Shown in pieces: positions 55,245 through 63,860 of a stretch of DNA of 64,000 nt. Positions within the stretch are counted from its first letter, which is position 1, and each line of letters begins with the position of its first letter. Origin of the DNA: Ensifer sp. BR816 (GTDB lineage Bacteria > Pseudomonadota > Alphaproteobacteria > Rhizobiales > Rhizobiaceae). The DNA is taken from assembly GCF_000378985.1 (NCBI RefSeq), contig NZ_KB905370.1:2155830-2219829 (forward strand). The letters run 5' to 3'. A model generated the notes under the pieces. It saw nothing but the letters and a program-made list of their open reading frames with translations, was not told where the DNA came from and ran no database searches. Made by a program: the position numbers and the translations under genes.

Positions 55245-55793
55245 ATGACCAAGGCACTGTTGATAATCGACGTGCAAAACGCGATCCTTTCAGGAAAGGC
55301 CGCTCCGGCTCGACAGCCGCAAATCGATGCGGCGCTGAACGAGACGGTCGCGCGGCTTCGCATTCTCAAGGAGAGTGCCGCAGCGGCTGGCGTTCCGGTG
55401 GTGTTGATCCAGCATGACGGCGATGCAGAGCATCGCTTGGCGGTCGGAACCGCCGGCTGGGTTATTCGCGACGAGATCGCGCCAGCCGAGGGCGATGTCG
55501 TCATTCATAAGAAAAGCTGCGACTCGTTCTTCGAGACCGACCTTGCCGAACGCCTCGAGGAGCGTTCCGCAACGCATCTGGTGATCGGCGGCTGCATGTC
55601 CGAGTTCTGTGTCGATACCACGGTGCGGCGGGCCGTTTCGCTCGGATACAATGTGACGCTGATTGCCGACGGCCACACCACCGCGGACTCGGGAGCGCTC
55701 ACGTTTCCGGAGATCGTTGCGCATCACAATGAAACGTTGGATGGATTCGATGCGGGCAAGGCCAGGTCGAGGTTCGCCCCGCTGCTGAAATAG
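55245..55793 (+). CDS. Isochorismatase-family cysteine hydrolase
   Basis: The 182-residue protein has the catalytic aspartate in LLIIDVQNAILSG near residue 9, lysine in VVIHKKSCDSFFETDL near 87 and cysteine in VIGGCMSEFCVDTTVRRAVS near 119. It fits small amidases or nicotinamidase-like enzymes; substrate unknown. It lies twelve bases after the EamA gene and may be co-transcribed. Confidence 0.87.
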   Translation: MTKALLIIDVQNAILSGKAAPARQPQIDAALNETVARLRILKESAAAAGVPVVLIQHDGDAEHRLAVGTAGWVIRDEIAPAEGDVVIHKKSCDSFFETDLAERLEERSATHLVIGGCMSEFCVDTTVRRAVSLGYNVTLIADGHTTADSGALTFPEIVAHHNETLDGFDAGKARSRFAPLLK

Positions 55794-55834
55794 CCTTCTG
55801 ATCGAACTCGCCGCCATTGGCGGCTGACTTTCTT

Positions 55835-55870
55835 AAAAAAAAACGGTCGCGGAACACAGTCCCGCGACCG
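55835..55870 (-). terminator. Intrinsic terminator of the helicase gene
   Basis: On the minus strand CGGTCGCGG and its complement form a stem with a nine-base loop, followed by nine T residues. It lies 66 bases past the helicase stop. Confidence 0.88.
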
Positions 55871-55936
55871 AGTTGTCACATCATCCTGGTCACAGAGGTC
55901 GGCCTTCCGCGGCCGGCCGCAATGTCATGCAGCGCC

Positions 55937-57472
55937 TCAGCCCTGCCGGCCGCCATTGTCGGCGCGGCGCTGGCCCTGGCCGCGCTCGCGGCGATTGCCG
56001 GGCTGTCCGTCGCCGTGGCGACGGCCGTCCTGCTTCGCGCCCGGGCGGCCATGATGTTTCCGGTTTTCGTGGTTGCGGTTGCCCTCGGACCGGCCGTCAT
56101 GATGGCCTGTGCCCGCGGCGCGGTGATCCCGGCGCTCGTGTTTTTGCGGGCGGTCGTCGTGCAGCAGATCGTCGCCGGCAAACCCACCCGTCCGCGGCGT
56201 CTCCTGCGCCGACCGCTTGGGCGGGCGATCTCCGTCACGACGCTGCCCACCGCCATTGCCGCGATGCTGGCCGCCGCCGTTGCCGCGATGCTGGCCGTTG
56301 CCGCGACCGCCGCGACCCTTTGCGGGCCGAGCCTGGTCGGCCGGCGCGTCGCCGCTGGCGACGGCGATCTGGATACCCATCAGCTTTTCGATGTCGCGCA
56401 GCAGGCGGATTTCGTCCGGCGAGCAGAAGGCGATCGCAATGCCGTCGCGGCCGTTGCGGGCCGTGCGGCCGATGCGATGCACATAGGCATCCGGAACTTC
56501 CGGCAGATCATAGTTGTAGACGTGGGTGACGCCCGGGATGTCGATGCCGCGGGCGGCGACGTCGGTTGCGACGAGCACGCGGATTTCGCCATCGCGGAAA
56601 CCTTTCAAGGCCCGCTCGCGCTGGCCTTGGCTCTTGTTGCCATGGATCGAAGCGGCTTTGAAACCGACATGGTCGAGATGCTTCATCAGCTTCTCGGCAC
56701 CATGCTTCGTCCGGCTGAAGACCAGCGACAACCCATCCGGGTTGTCGGCCAGCGACTTTTTGAGGATCGTCGTCTTCAGGTCCTTGCCCGGCACGAAATG
56801 CACATATTGCTCAACCTTGTCGGCTGCCTTGCCCGGAGGCGTGACTTCAACCTTGACCGGGTCGGTGAGGTACTCGCCGGCAAGCTCGGCGATCTGCTTC
56901 GGCATCGTCGCGGAGAACAGCAGCGTCTGGCGGTTCTTCGGCACGAGCTTCGAAATCTTGCGCAGGTCATGAATGAAGCCGAGGTCGAGCATCTGGTCGG
57001 CTTCGTCGAGAACCAGGTAGCGCGCTTGGGTGAGCGTCACCGCCTTGCGGGCGACGAGGTCGAGCAGGCGGCCGGGCGTTGCCACGAGGATGTCGACGCC
57101 GCGGGCGAGTTGTTCGGTCTGCTTGTTGATCGAGACACCGCCGACCACGACGCCGACCTTCAGCGGGCTCTTCTTCACGAAGAGCTTGAGGTTGGTTGCA
57201 ATCTGGTTGACGAGTTCGCGGGTAGGGGCAAGCACGAGCGCGCAGATGTTGCGCGGGTCGGCGCGCCGGCCGTCGGCGAGAAGCTTCTCGATCATCGGCA
57301 GGCCAAAGGCGGCCGTCTTGCCGGTGCCCGTCTGGGCGAGACCGATGAGGTCATGGCCTTTGAGGACGAGCGGGATGGCCTGCATCTGGATGGGCGTCGG
57401 CTTCTCGAAGCCATTGGCGGAGAGGGTGGCCAGGATCTGCTGCGAGAGGCCAAGCTCTTTGAAAGTGGACAA
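55937..57472 (-). CDS. DEAD-box RNA helicase (RhlE-like) with basic repeat tail
   Basis: The 511-residue helicase has the Q motif (FEKPTPIQMQAIP), motif I AQTGTGKT, PTREL, DEAD in LVLDEADQMLDLGF, SAT and HRIGRTARNG. The last 130 residues are low-complexity Arg/Gly/Asn/His, including the near-tandem RGNGGGQHRGNGGGQ, a likely RNA-binding tail. TTG 57472 (STFKELGLSQQ) is chosen because GAAAGG lies eight bases before it and the family begins there; the open frame runs 57 codons further. It unwinds RNA in ribosome assembly or cold adaptation. Confidence 0.9.
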   Translation of the reverse strand: MSTFKELGLSQQILATLSANGFEKPTPIQMQAIPLVLKGHDLIGLAQTGTGKTAAFGLPMIEKLLADGRRADPRNICALVLAPTRELVNQIATNLKLFVKKSPLKVGVVVGGVSINKQTEQLARGVDILVATPGRLLDLVARKAVTLTQARYLVLDEADQMLDLGFIHDLRKISKLVPKNRQTLLFSATMPKQIAELAGEYLTDPVKVEVTPPGKAADKVEQYVHFVPGKDLKTTILKKSLADNPDGLSLVFSRTKHGAEKLMKHLDHVGFKAASIHGNKSQGQRERALKGFRDGEIRVLVATDVAARGIDIPGVTHVYNYDLPEVPDAYVHRIGRTARNGRDGIAIAFCSPDEIRLLRDIEKLMGIQIAVASGDAPADQARPAKGRGGRGNGQHRGNGGGQHRGNGGGQRRDGDRPPKRSAQETPRTGGFAGDDLLHDDRPQKHERRDHRAAGTGHHDGRSEGNRNHENRKHHGRPGAKQDGRRHGDGQPGNRRERGQGQRRADNGGRQG

Positions 57473-58143
57473 GGGATATACCTTTCGGGGGCGCCAAACG
57501 CATGCGCCGGAATCGCCTCTTGCAATTCCGGTGTCGTCTGGCGTCAAGAACCCCGCGTGAATTGGGAACTTGTGGGTTAAAGAAAAATCGTCAAGCGCCT
57601 GTGCCGCCGATTGCGGCGATGTCTCGCGCTTTTCCTTCTTCACGGCTTGAAGTGTCTGCCGAGGGCGCGCTCACGCGGCGGCCGGAAGGTGACGCGCTGT
57701 CCATGTCGTTGTTTTGGGCTGAAAAGTCAAGCTGCATCTTTTGCGCGTGCGAATTTGGCGTCCTGCATCGGCCTCCGATGGAGGGGCACCGCTGATGACA
57801 GTCCGGCGAGGTCGTGTCGCCGGTCACGCTGCATGAAAGCCTTGCAGAAGAAGCGCCGGAGCGTACAATCCTTCGGCTTGGCCTCAGCATTCTCGGGCAC
57901 GTTGCAGCTGCCGGCCAGATGCGAATTGTGCCGGGGATTGCGGGTTCCAGGTCGGCGGGAGTAGAGGGTACGAGCCGACGCGGGAACCCGATTTCGATGC
58001 CTGCCTTGCGCATTTCCAGCCAAGCCGCGTGGCATTGGACAAAAAGGACCTTCGGCGATCGGGAACCTGACGCGACTTCAAACCGTTCCGTTCCTTGAGC
58101 CTTCGCCGACCTATCTGCCAATCGAGAGACAGGAGAGGAACCA
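57473..58143. other. Intergenic region upstream of the helicase and host-attachment genes
   Basis: No gene is supported in these 671 bases. The open frames on both strands are Cys-, Arg- and Ser-rich and match nothing I know. The part next to the helicase probably holds its promoter and a long leader. Confidence 0.55.
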
Positions 58144-58596
58144 GTGCGGAACCGGATTTGGATACTGGCAGCCGATGGCAACGCGGCGCGCATCGTCAAG
58201 GACGTAAACTTGTTGAAGGATGGGCATCAGCAGCCAGAAGTGGAATCCTACGAGATCGAGGGGAGACGCGCTCAGGACATCATGGCCGACAAACCGGGTC
58301 GCAGCCATTCGTCGGTGGGACATGGTCGCTCGGCCATGGAATACAGCAGCGATCCGGTCCGCGAGGAACAGCACCGGTTCGCCGTCGAGATTGCCGGGAA
58401 GCTCGACCATTATGCTCTGGAAAACGCCTTCGAGAATCTGGTGATCTGCGCCGCGCCGCGGACGCTCGGCGATCTCAGGAAGCTGCTCTCGCATCACGTC
58501 AAGGAAAAGACTGTTGCCGAGATCGACCGCAACTGCGTCGCAGTTCCGACAGACCAGCTGATCGCTACGGTCAAGTCCGTGGTCTTTCCCGGGTAG
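58144..58596 (+). CDS. Host attachment family protein
   Basis: The 150-residue protein matches the host-attachment (AtsE-like) family: RIWILAADGNAARIVKD at the N-terminus, FAVEIAGKLDHYALENAFEN and LVICAAPRTLGDLRKLLSHH. In Agrobacterium a relative was linked to plant attachment; the molecular role is unclear. It starts at GTG 58144 with AGGAGAGG just upstream. It converges on mnmD with six bases between. Confidence 0.85.
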   Translation: MRNRIWILAADGNAARIVKDVNLLKDGHQQPEVESYEIEGRRAQDIMADKPGRSHSSVGHGRSAMEYSSDPVREEQHRFAVEIAGKLDHYALENAFENLVICAAPRTLGDLRKLLSHHVKEKTVAEIDRNCVAVPTDQLIATVKSVVFPG

Positions 58597-58602
58597 GCAG
58601 TT

Positions 58603-59319
58603 TCAGTTCTTGTCGCCCCGCAGCATCTCGCGTTTGCCGGCAAAGCCCGGAAGACGCTCGACGGCAAAGCCGGCGGCGGCGAGATTGCGTCGGACGAAGC
58701 CCGCGGCAGCATAAGTGGCGAAGGTGCCGCCCTGCACGGTCTTGTCGAAGACCGTGCGCATGAGTTCTTGCGACCACATGTCGGGGTTACGGGAAGGCGC
58801 GAAGCCGTCGAGATACCAGGCGCCAAAACTTTCCCGTGAGGCGGAGAGGCACTCGAGCGCCGGACCGCAGACCACCGTAAGACGCACGTCGCCGAACGCA
58901 ATGTCGATCCGGCCTGCGGGCATATCCGGCCAATGAGCCACAAGCGCCTGACGCTCTGCGTCGATCTCCGGCCAATGGGAAAGCGCCCGGTCAATCTCGC
59001 CGGCGCGCATCGGAAAGCGTTCGAAGGAGACGAAGTGCAGCCGGCCACCGGAGGTCGGCACCAGTTTCCACTGGCGCCAAGTCTCACAGAAATTCAGGCC
59101 GGTGCCGAAGCCGAGCTCGCCGATCGTAAAGGTCCCGCCTGCGCTCCAGCGCGCCGGCAGCCTGTTGCCCGAAAGAAAGACATGGCCGCATTCCAGCCGG
59201 CCATCGGTGCGGCAGTAAAAGTGATCGCCAAATTCCACCGAATAGGGCATATCGCCCGCATGCCATTCGAGGCTTTGGCTGGCGGGCGGCTGGCTCTGGC
59301 GTAGATCGGTTGCAGTCAT
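58603..59319 (-). CDS. mnmD: tRNA 5-methylaminomethyl-2-thiouridine methyltransferase
   Basis: The 238-residue protein is the methyltransferase (MnmD) half of the enterobacterial MnmC enzyme, adding the last methyl group to wobble uridine of some tRNAs. Visible are YSVEFGDHFYCRTDGRLECG, the SAM loop TIGELGFGTGLNFCETW near residue 66 and WYLDGFAPSRNPDMWSQEL with the DGFAP signature. It starts at ATG 59319, divergent from the FAD oxidase. Confidence 0.9.
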   Translation of the reverse strand: MTATDLRQSQPPASQSLEWHAGDMPYSVEFGDHFYCRTDGRLECGHVFLSGNRLPARWSAGGTFTIGELGFGTGLNFCETWRQWKLVPTSGGRLHFVSFERFPMRAGEIDRALSHWPEIDAERQALVAHWPDMPAGRIDIAFGDVRLTVVCGPALECLSASRESFGAWYLDGFAPSRNPDMWSQELMRTVFDKTVQGGTFATYAAAGFVRRNLAAAGFAVERLPGFAGKREMLRGDKN

Positions 59320-59358
59320 GGCAATGGCGATAGTCTTGTGTCTGGGGAACGTCAATCG

Positions 59359-60489
59359 ATGAGCGAAGTTTTGATCGTCGGCGGCGGGATCATGGGGCTC
59401 TGGGCGGCGCTCATGGCCGGCCGGGCCGGCATCGAGACATGTCTTCTCGAGCGGAAGAACGTCGGTGCGGGGGCGAGCGGCGGTCTGCTTGGAGCGCTGA
59501 TGCCGCATATGCCCGACCGCTGGAATGCCAAGAAACAGTTCCAGTTCGATGCCCTGGTTTCTCTCGAAAGCGAGATTGCCCGGCTCGAAGCCGAGACGGG
59601 CCTTTCGGCAGGCTATCGCCGCTCGGGGCGGATTATGCCGCTCGGCAGAGAGCATCTGCGCGACATCGCACTTGGCCACGAGAAGGACGCGGAGCGGCAT
59701 TGGATTGCGGGCGACCGGCGTTTCCACTGGCATGTCGGCGATGCCGGTATCGGGGACTGGCCAGCGGCGAGCGCAGCGCCTTTCGGCGTCGTCCACGATA
59801 CGCTTGCGGCGCGCGTGGCGCCGCGAAGGCTGCTGACGACGCTACGGACGGCATTAGTTCAGTTTCCTCATGTCCGGGTCGAAGAGGGTGCCGAGGTTTC
59901 CTCGATCGACCCGCAGCGTGGCCGGCTGGCGCTTGCCGACGGGCGGGAACTGGCGTTCGGACAGTGCATACTCTCAGCGGGCGTCGAGAGTTTCCCCTTG
60001 ATCGACCGGTTGGCGGAGCGGCCGCAGGCGCCGAGCGGCGGCGCGGTAAAGGGGCAGGCGGCGCTGCTTAGAGCCGACATCGATCCCGCCTCGCCGACCA
60101 TCTTCACCGACGGTGTCTATATCGTTGCGCATGAAAACGGCCATGTCGCCGTCGGCAGCACCAGCGAAAGCCATTTCTCCGCGCCGTTTTCGACGGACGC
60201 GCAACTGGACGCGCTGATCGATCGGGCCGTCGCTCTGGCCCCGAACCTGCGCGGCGCGCCGGTGATCGAACGCTGGGCCGGGCTGCGCCCGAAGGCAACC
60301 GGCAGGGAGCCGATGGTCGGCCGGCATCCGGATCATGAGAGGCTGTCGGTGCTGACGGGCGGCTTCAAGGTCAGTTTTGGAATGGCGCATGTCCTGGCGG
60401 GCTTCGTCATCGACGAGATTGTCGGGCGCAGGAACGTCGAACTGCCGCAAGCCTTCCGGTGCGAAACCCATCTCGCGGCACTGCAATAG
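59359..60489 (+). CDS. FAD-dependent oxidoreductase (DAO family, MnmC2-like candidate)
   Basis: The 376-residue protein has an N-terminal dinucleotide fold (VLIVGGGIMGLWAALMAGRA) and DAO-family segments (GAGASGGLLGALMPHMPDRW, WAGLRPKATGREPMVGRHPD, GGFKVSFGMAHVLAGFVIDE). In enterobacteria the oxidase that removes the carboxymethyl group is fused to MnmD. Here it is a separate gene only 39 bases away but divergent, so it is a candidate partner; glycine-oxidase-like activity is the alternative. ATG 59359 follows GGGGA; GTG 59338 is possible. Confidence 0.82.
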   Translation: MSEVLIVGGGIMGLWAALMAGRAGIETCLLERKNVGAGASGGLLGALMPHMPDRWNAKKQFQFDALVSLESEIARLEAETGLSAGYRRSGRIMPLGREHLRDIALGHEKDAERHWIAGDRRFHWHVGDAGIGDWPAASAAPFGVVHDTLAARVAPRRLLTTLRTALVQFPHVRVEEGAEVSSIDPQRGRLALADGRELAFGQCILSAGVESFPLIDRLAERPQAPSGGAVKGQAALLRADIDPASPTIFTDGVYIVAHENGHVAVGSTSESHFSAPFSTDAQLDALIDRAVALAPNLRGAPVIERWAGLRPKATGREPMVGRHPDHERLSVLTGGFKVSFGMAHVLAGFVIDEIVGRRNVELPQAFRCETHLAALQ

Positions 60490-60564
60490 CCCCATTCCAC
60501 TTCGTCAATCTGTCACGCAAATCACCTAAGAGGCGGCTATCGAACCGAATTTCGGAGCCTTGCA

Positions 60565-61341
60565 ATGCGGTACGCCATTTGTTTTACGCCGCCGATGGGA
60601 GACCCGCTGTCTGCGGCGGCGGCGAGCTGGCTCGGCCGCAGCGTCTATTCGGGCGAGCCCGTGGAGCCGCCCTCGATCGCCGGGCTTCGCGTTTCGGAGA
60701 TAGCCTTCCACACGGCGGTTCCGCGCCGTTTCGGTTTTCACGCCATGATCATGGCGCCCTTCCGCCTCGCCGAAGGGTCGGATGAGGCGCAACTGTTGAG
60801 GGCGCTGATGCACTTCACCAGCGCCGAAACGCCGTTCGCAATCGAGCCGCTGCAGGTGGCGCGCCTCAGCCAATGCCTGGGCCTGCTGCCGCAGGTGCCG
60901 AGCGATGCGATGCACAGGCTCGCCGCGCGGGTCCTGCACGTGTTCGACCGGTTCCGCGCACCGCTCAGCGAGGATGAGATCGAACGCTCCGATCCCGATC
61001 AGCTGTCGGCTCCGCAATTCGCCAACCTGCACCGCTGGGGCAATCCCTTCGTGATGGACGAGTACCGCTTCCACATGAAACTGACCGGCCCACTGGCCGC
61101 CGACGTCGGGCGAGGCCTGGAAGTGCCGTTGCGAGAGGTCTTCGAGCCGCATCTTGCGAAACCGCTTATCCTCCACAGCCTTGCCCTGTTCGTCGAGCCG
61201 GAGGCCGGGGCGCCGATGCGCGTTCATTCCCAGCATCCGCTCGGCAAGATTTCCGCCCGTCCGCCGGTGCCGATGCGTGCATCGGCCGATACTGGACGCC
61301 CTTGGCCACACGGCGCCGGTTCCCTCTCCGCGATACGCTAA
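60565..61341 (+). CDS. DUF1045 protein, 2H-phosphoesterase-like
   Basis: The 258-residue protein shows two histidine motifs in the positions of 2H phosphoesterases: FGFHAMIMAPFRL near residue 57 and YRFHMKLTGPLAADV near 172. DUF1045 proteins are often named after phosphonate clusters, but no phn gene is present here. It lies directly before the purine-catabolism genes on the same strand (gap of 78 bases). Substrate unknown. Confidence 0.82.
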   Translation: MRYAICFTPPMGDPLSAAAASWLGRSVYSGEPVEPPSIAGLRVSEIAFHTAVPRRFGFHAMIMAPFRLAEGSDEAQLLRALMHFTSAETPFAIEPLQVARLSQCLGLLPQVPSDAMHRLAARVLHVFDRFRAPLSEDEIERSDPDQLSAPQFANLHRWGNPFVMDEYRFHMKLTGPLAADVGRGLEVPLREVFEPHLAKPLILHSLALFVEPEAGAPMRVHSQHPLGKISARPPVPMRASADTGRPWPHGAGSLSAIR

Positions 61342-61419
61342 GCGGCTCTCGCGCCGCCAATTTCATCTCGACAATCCGGTGGGCGGTGTTACCGTTTCGG
61401 AAAAAGCGAAGGTGATTTC

Positions 61420-62349
61420 ATGGTCGAGACTCCCTATCCGCGCGACCTCATCGGCTATGGGCGTACGCCGCCCCAGCCGCACTGGCCGGGCGACGCGCGA
61501 ATCGCCGTGCAGTTCGTCCTGAACTATGAGGAGGGCGGCGAAAGCTCGATTCTCGACGGCGACCCGGCATCCGAGTGCCTGCTGTCGGAGATCGTCGGCG
61601 CGCAGCCCTGGGCGGGTCAGCGCAACCTCAACATGGAATCGATCTACGAATACGGCGCGCGCGCCGGTTTCTGGCGCCTGTGGCGGATGTTCACGAGCCG
61701 CGGCGTCACCCTGACGGTCTATGGCGTGACGCTCGCCATGGCACGCAACCCGGAGGCGGTTGCGGCGATGAAGGAGGCCGGATGGGAGATTGCCAGCCAT
61801 GGGCTGCGCTGGCTCGAATACAAGGATTTTCCGGAGGAGGTCGAGCGCGAACATATTCGCGAAGTGGTGCGCCTGCATACTGAACTGACCGGCGAGCGGC
61901 CGCTCGGCCTCTATCAGGGCAAGCCTTCGGTCAATACCCTGAAGCTCGTGCTGGAGGAGGGCGGCTTCCTCTATTCCTGCGATTCCTATGCGGACGAACT
62001 TCCCTATTGGGTTCCGGGGCTGACCCCCGACAAGCCGCATCTCATCATTCCCTATACGCTCGACGCCAACGACATGCGCTTTGCCACCAATCAGGGCTTC
62101 AATTCCGGCGACCAGTTCTTCACCTATCTCAAGGACACGTTCGACGTGCTCTATGAGGAAGGCAAGGAAGGCAGTCCGAAGATGATGAATATCGGCCTGC
62201 ACTGCCGTCTCGTCGGCCGGCCCGGCCGGGCGGCGGCGCTCGCCCGCTTCATCGATTACGTGATGTCGCACGACAAGGTGTGGGTGCCACGACGCATCGA
62301 CATTGCCCGCCACTGGTACGAGCATCATCGACCGGAAGGATTGCGCTGA
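61420..62349 (+). CDS. puuE: Allantoinase, polysaccharide-deacetylase type
   Basis: The 309-residue protein matches PuuE, the cofactor-distinct allantoinase related to chitin deacetylases. It shows YPRDLIGYGRTPPQPHWPG, VQFVLNYEEGGESSILDGD, GWEIASHGLRW (metal histidine) and IGLHCRLVGRPGRAAALARF. It opens S-allantoin to allantoate. It overlaps uraD (TGATG at 62347-62351). Confidence 0.92.
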   Translation: MVETPYPRDLIGYGRTPPQPHWPGDARIAVQFVLNYEEGGESSILDGDPASECLLSEIVGAQPWAGQRNLNMESIYEYGARAGFWRLWRMFTSRGVTLTVYGVTLAMARNPEAVAAMKEAGWEIASHGLRWLEYKDFPEEVEREHIREVVRLHTELTGERPLGLYQGKPSVNTLKLVLEEGGFLYSCDSYADELPYWVPGLTPDKPHLIIPYTLDANDMRFATNQGFNSGDQFFTYLKDTFDVLYEEGKEGSPKMMNIGLHCRLVGRPGRAAALARFIDYVMSHDKVWVPRRIDIARHWYEHHRPEGLR

Positions 62350-62852
62350 TGTTGGAACGCGAGAAGTTCGTTCGCCGCTTCGGCGGCATCTTCGAGCATT
62401 CGCCCTGGGTGGCGGAGCGTGCGTTCGATCATGCCGCCGCGTCGGGGTTGACGGAGGGCAACCTCCACTCGGCGCTCTGCAACGCGTTTCGTGCGGCGTC
62501 GCCGGCAGAACGCCTCGCGGTCTTGCGCGCGCATCCGGATCTTGCCGGCAAGCTGGCCGTCGCCGGCAAGCTCACCGCCGACTCGAAGTTCGAGCAGGCA
62601 TCGGCGGGGCTTGACCGGCTTTCGCCGGAAGAGCATGCCCGCTTCACGGGGCTGAACGCAGCCTATATGAAGAAATTCGGCTTTCCTTTCATCATCGCGG
62701 TGAAGGGGCTGACGAAGGACGATATTCTCGCTGCTTTCGAACAGCGGATTGACAATTCGAAGGAAGAGGAATTTGAAACCGCCTGTGCGCAGGTGGAGCA
62801 GATCGCCCGGCTGCGGCTCAATTCCATGCTTCCGGGAGAAGATAATGCCTGA
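62349..62852 (+). CDS. uraD: OHCU decarboxylase
   Basis: The 167-residue protein decarboxylates 2-oxo-4-hydroxy-4-carboxy-5-ureidoimidazoline to S-allantoin. Visible landmarks are FGGIFEHSPWVAERAF, LRAHPDLAGKLAVAG (catalytic histidine near residue 67) and FGFPFIIAVKGLTKDDILAA. It follows uraH in the reaction order although not in gene order. Confidence 0.92.
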   Translation: MLEREKFVRRFGGIFEHSPWVAERAFDHAAASGLTEGNLHSALCNAFRAASPAERLAVLRAHPDLAGKLAVAGKLTADSKFEQASAGLDRLSPEEHARFTGLNAAYMKKFGFPFIIAVKGLTKDDILAAFEQRIDNSKEEEFETACAQVEQIARLRLNSMLPGEDNA

Positions 62853-62930
62853 CATAACCGTTGCCGAACCGGCCGCCTGCGGCGTTTCGCGCCCTGGCCT
62901 CAACGGCTGGACAGCCGGGTCCCGGGTTTG

Positions 62931-63446
62931 ATGTCGCATCTCATTTCAATCGAGCCGCTGACGAAGGAAGCCTTCGCTCCGTTCGGCAGCGTCATCGAGG
63001 CCGACCCGGTGTCGGCACGATTCATCAATGGTGGCAATACCGAACGGTTTCATGGGCTTGCAGTGGCCGATGCCGTCGGCGAAGGCGCCAGGGTCATCAT
63101 CAACATCTTTCGCGGCCAGGCGCGGGCCTTCCCCTATAGGCTCGCCATGATGGAGCGCCACCCGCTCGGCAGCCAGAGCTTTTCGCCACTTGACGATCGG
63201 CCCTGGCTGGCCGTCGTCGCCGAGGACGAAGGCGGGCGTCCCGGCCGGCCGCGGGTCTTTCTGGCAAGCGGTCGGCAGGGGGTCAATTACGGTCGCAATG
63301 TCTGGCACCATCCGCTGATGGCGGTCGATGCCGCCAGCGATTTCCTCGTCGTCGATCGCGATGGCCCGGACAACAACCTCGAGGAATTCTTCTACGAGGA
63401 GCCCTTCGTCATCCTCGATCCGTTGTCGAAGGAGAGCACGCGATGA
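62931..63446 (+). CDS. allA: Ureidoglycolate lyase
   Basis: The 171-residue cupin-like protein shows the AllA opening ([20 protein letters not shown]), [21 protein letters not shown] and [15 protein letters not shown]. It releases urea from ureidoglycolate to give glyoxylate. The gap of 78 bases from uraD has no gene of note. It overlaps uraH by four bases. Confidence 0.92.
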   Translation: MSHLISIEPLTKEAFAPFGSVIEADPVSARFINGGNTERFHGLAVADAVGEGARVIINIFRGQARAFPYRLAMMERHPLGSQSFSPLDDRPWLAVVAEDEGGRPGRPRVFLASGRQGVNYGRNVWHHPLMAVDAASDFLVVDRDGPDNNLEEFFYEEPFVILDPLSKESTR

Positions 63447-63805
63447 GCAAGACCGGCCGTCTGACGACCCATGTTCTAGACACCGCACTCGGCAAGCCGG
63501 CAGCGGGGCTGCGGATCGACCTCTATCGGCTGGACGGCGGGGAGCGGCAATTGATCCGCACCGTCCGCACGAACAGCGACGGCCGGGTCGACGATCCGCT
63601 CGCCGAGGGTGCGGAATTTGCGGCGGGCCATTACGAGCTGGTCTTTCATGCGGGCGACTATTTGCGTGCGGTCGGCGCGTCGCTGTCGGAACCGGCCTTC
63701 CTCGACCTCATCCCGTTGCGGTTCGGCATCGCCGATGCCGCGAGCCACTATCACGTGCCGCTGCTGCTCTCGCCCTACGGCTATTCGACCTATCGCGGCA
63801 GCTAG
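63443..63805 (+). CDS. uraH: 5-Hydroxyisourate hydrolase (transthyretin-like)
   Basis: The 120-residue protein has the signature [17 protein letters not shown] at the N-terminus (catalytic histidine near residue 10), an internal arginine strand, and the terminal YRGS tetrapeptide diagnostic of HIU hydrolases. It hydrolyses 5-hydroxyisourate to OHCU. No urate oxidase gene is visible in the window. Confidence 0.95.
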   Translation: MSKTGRLTTHVLDTALGKPAAGLRIDLYRLDGGERQLIRTVRTNSDGRVDDPLAEGAEFAAGHYELVFHAGDYLRAVGASLSEPAFLDLIPLRFGIADAASHYHVPLLLSPYGYSTYRGS

Positions 63806-63860
63806 AGCAAGGCCCGATCCGGTTGAAGCGCTGCTGCGTGCCGGCACTGCGCTTGGCGCG

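Noticed and set aside
57591-58199. Open frames of 100-200 codons on both strands upstream of the helicase
   Set aside because: Cys/Arg/Ser-rich translations without domains, overlapping each other; more likely non-coding.
62845-62931. 28-codon open frame ([10 protein letters not shown]) between uraD and allA
   Set aside because: Too short, with no recognisable sequence; the start overlaps the end of uraD. It might be a leader but nothing supports it.
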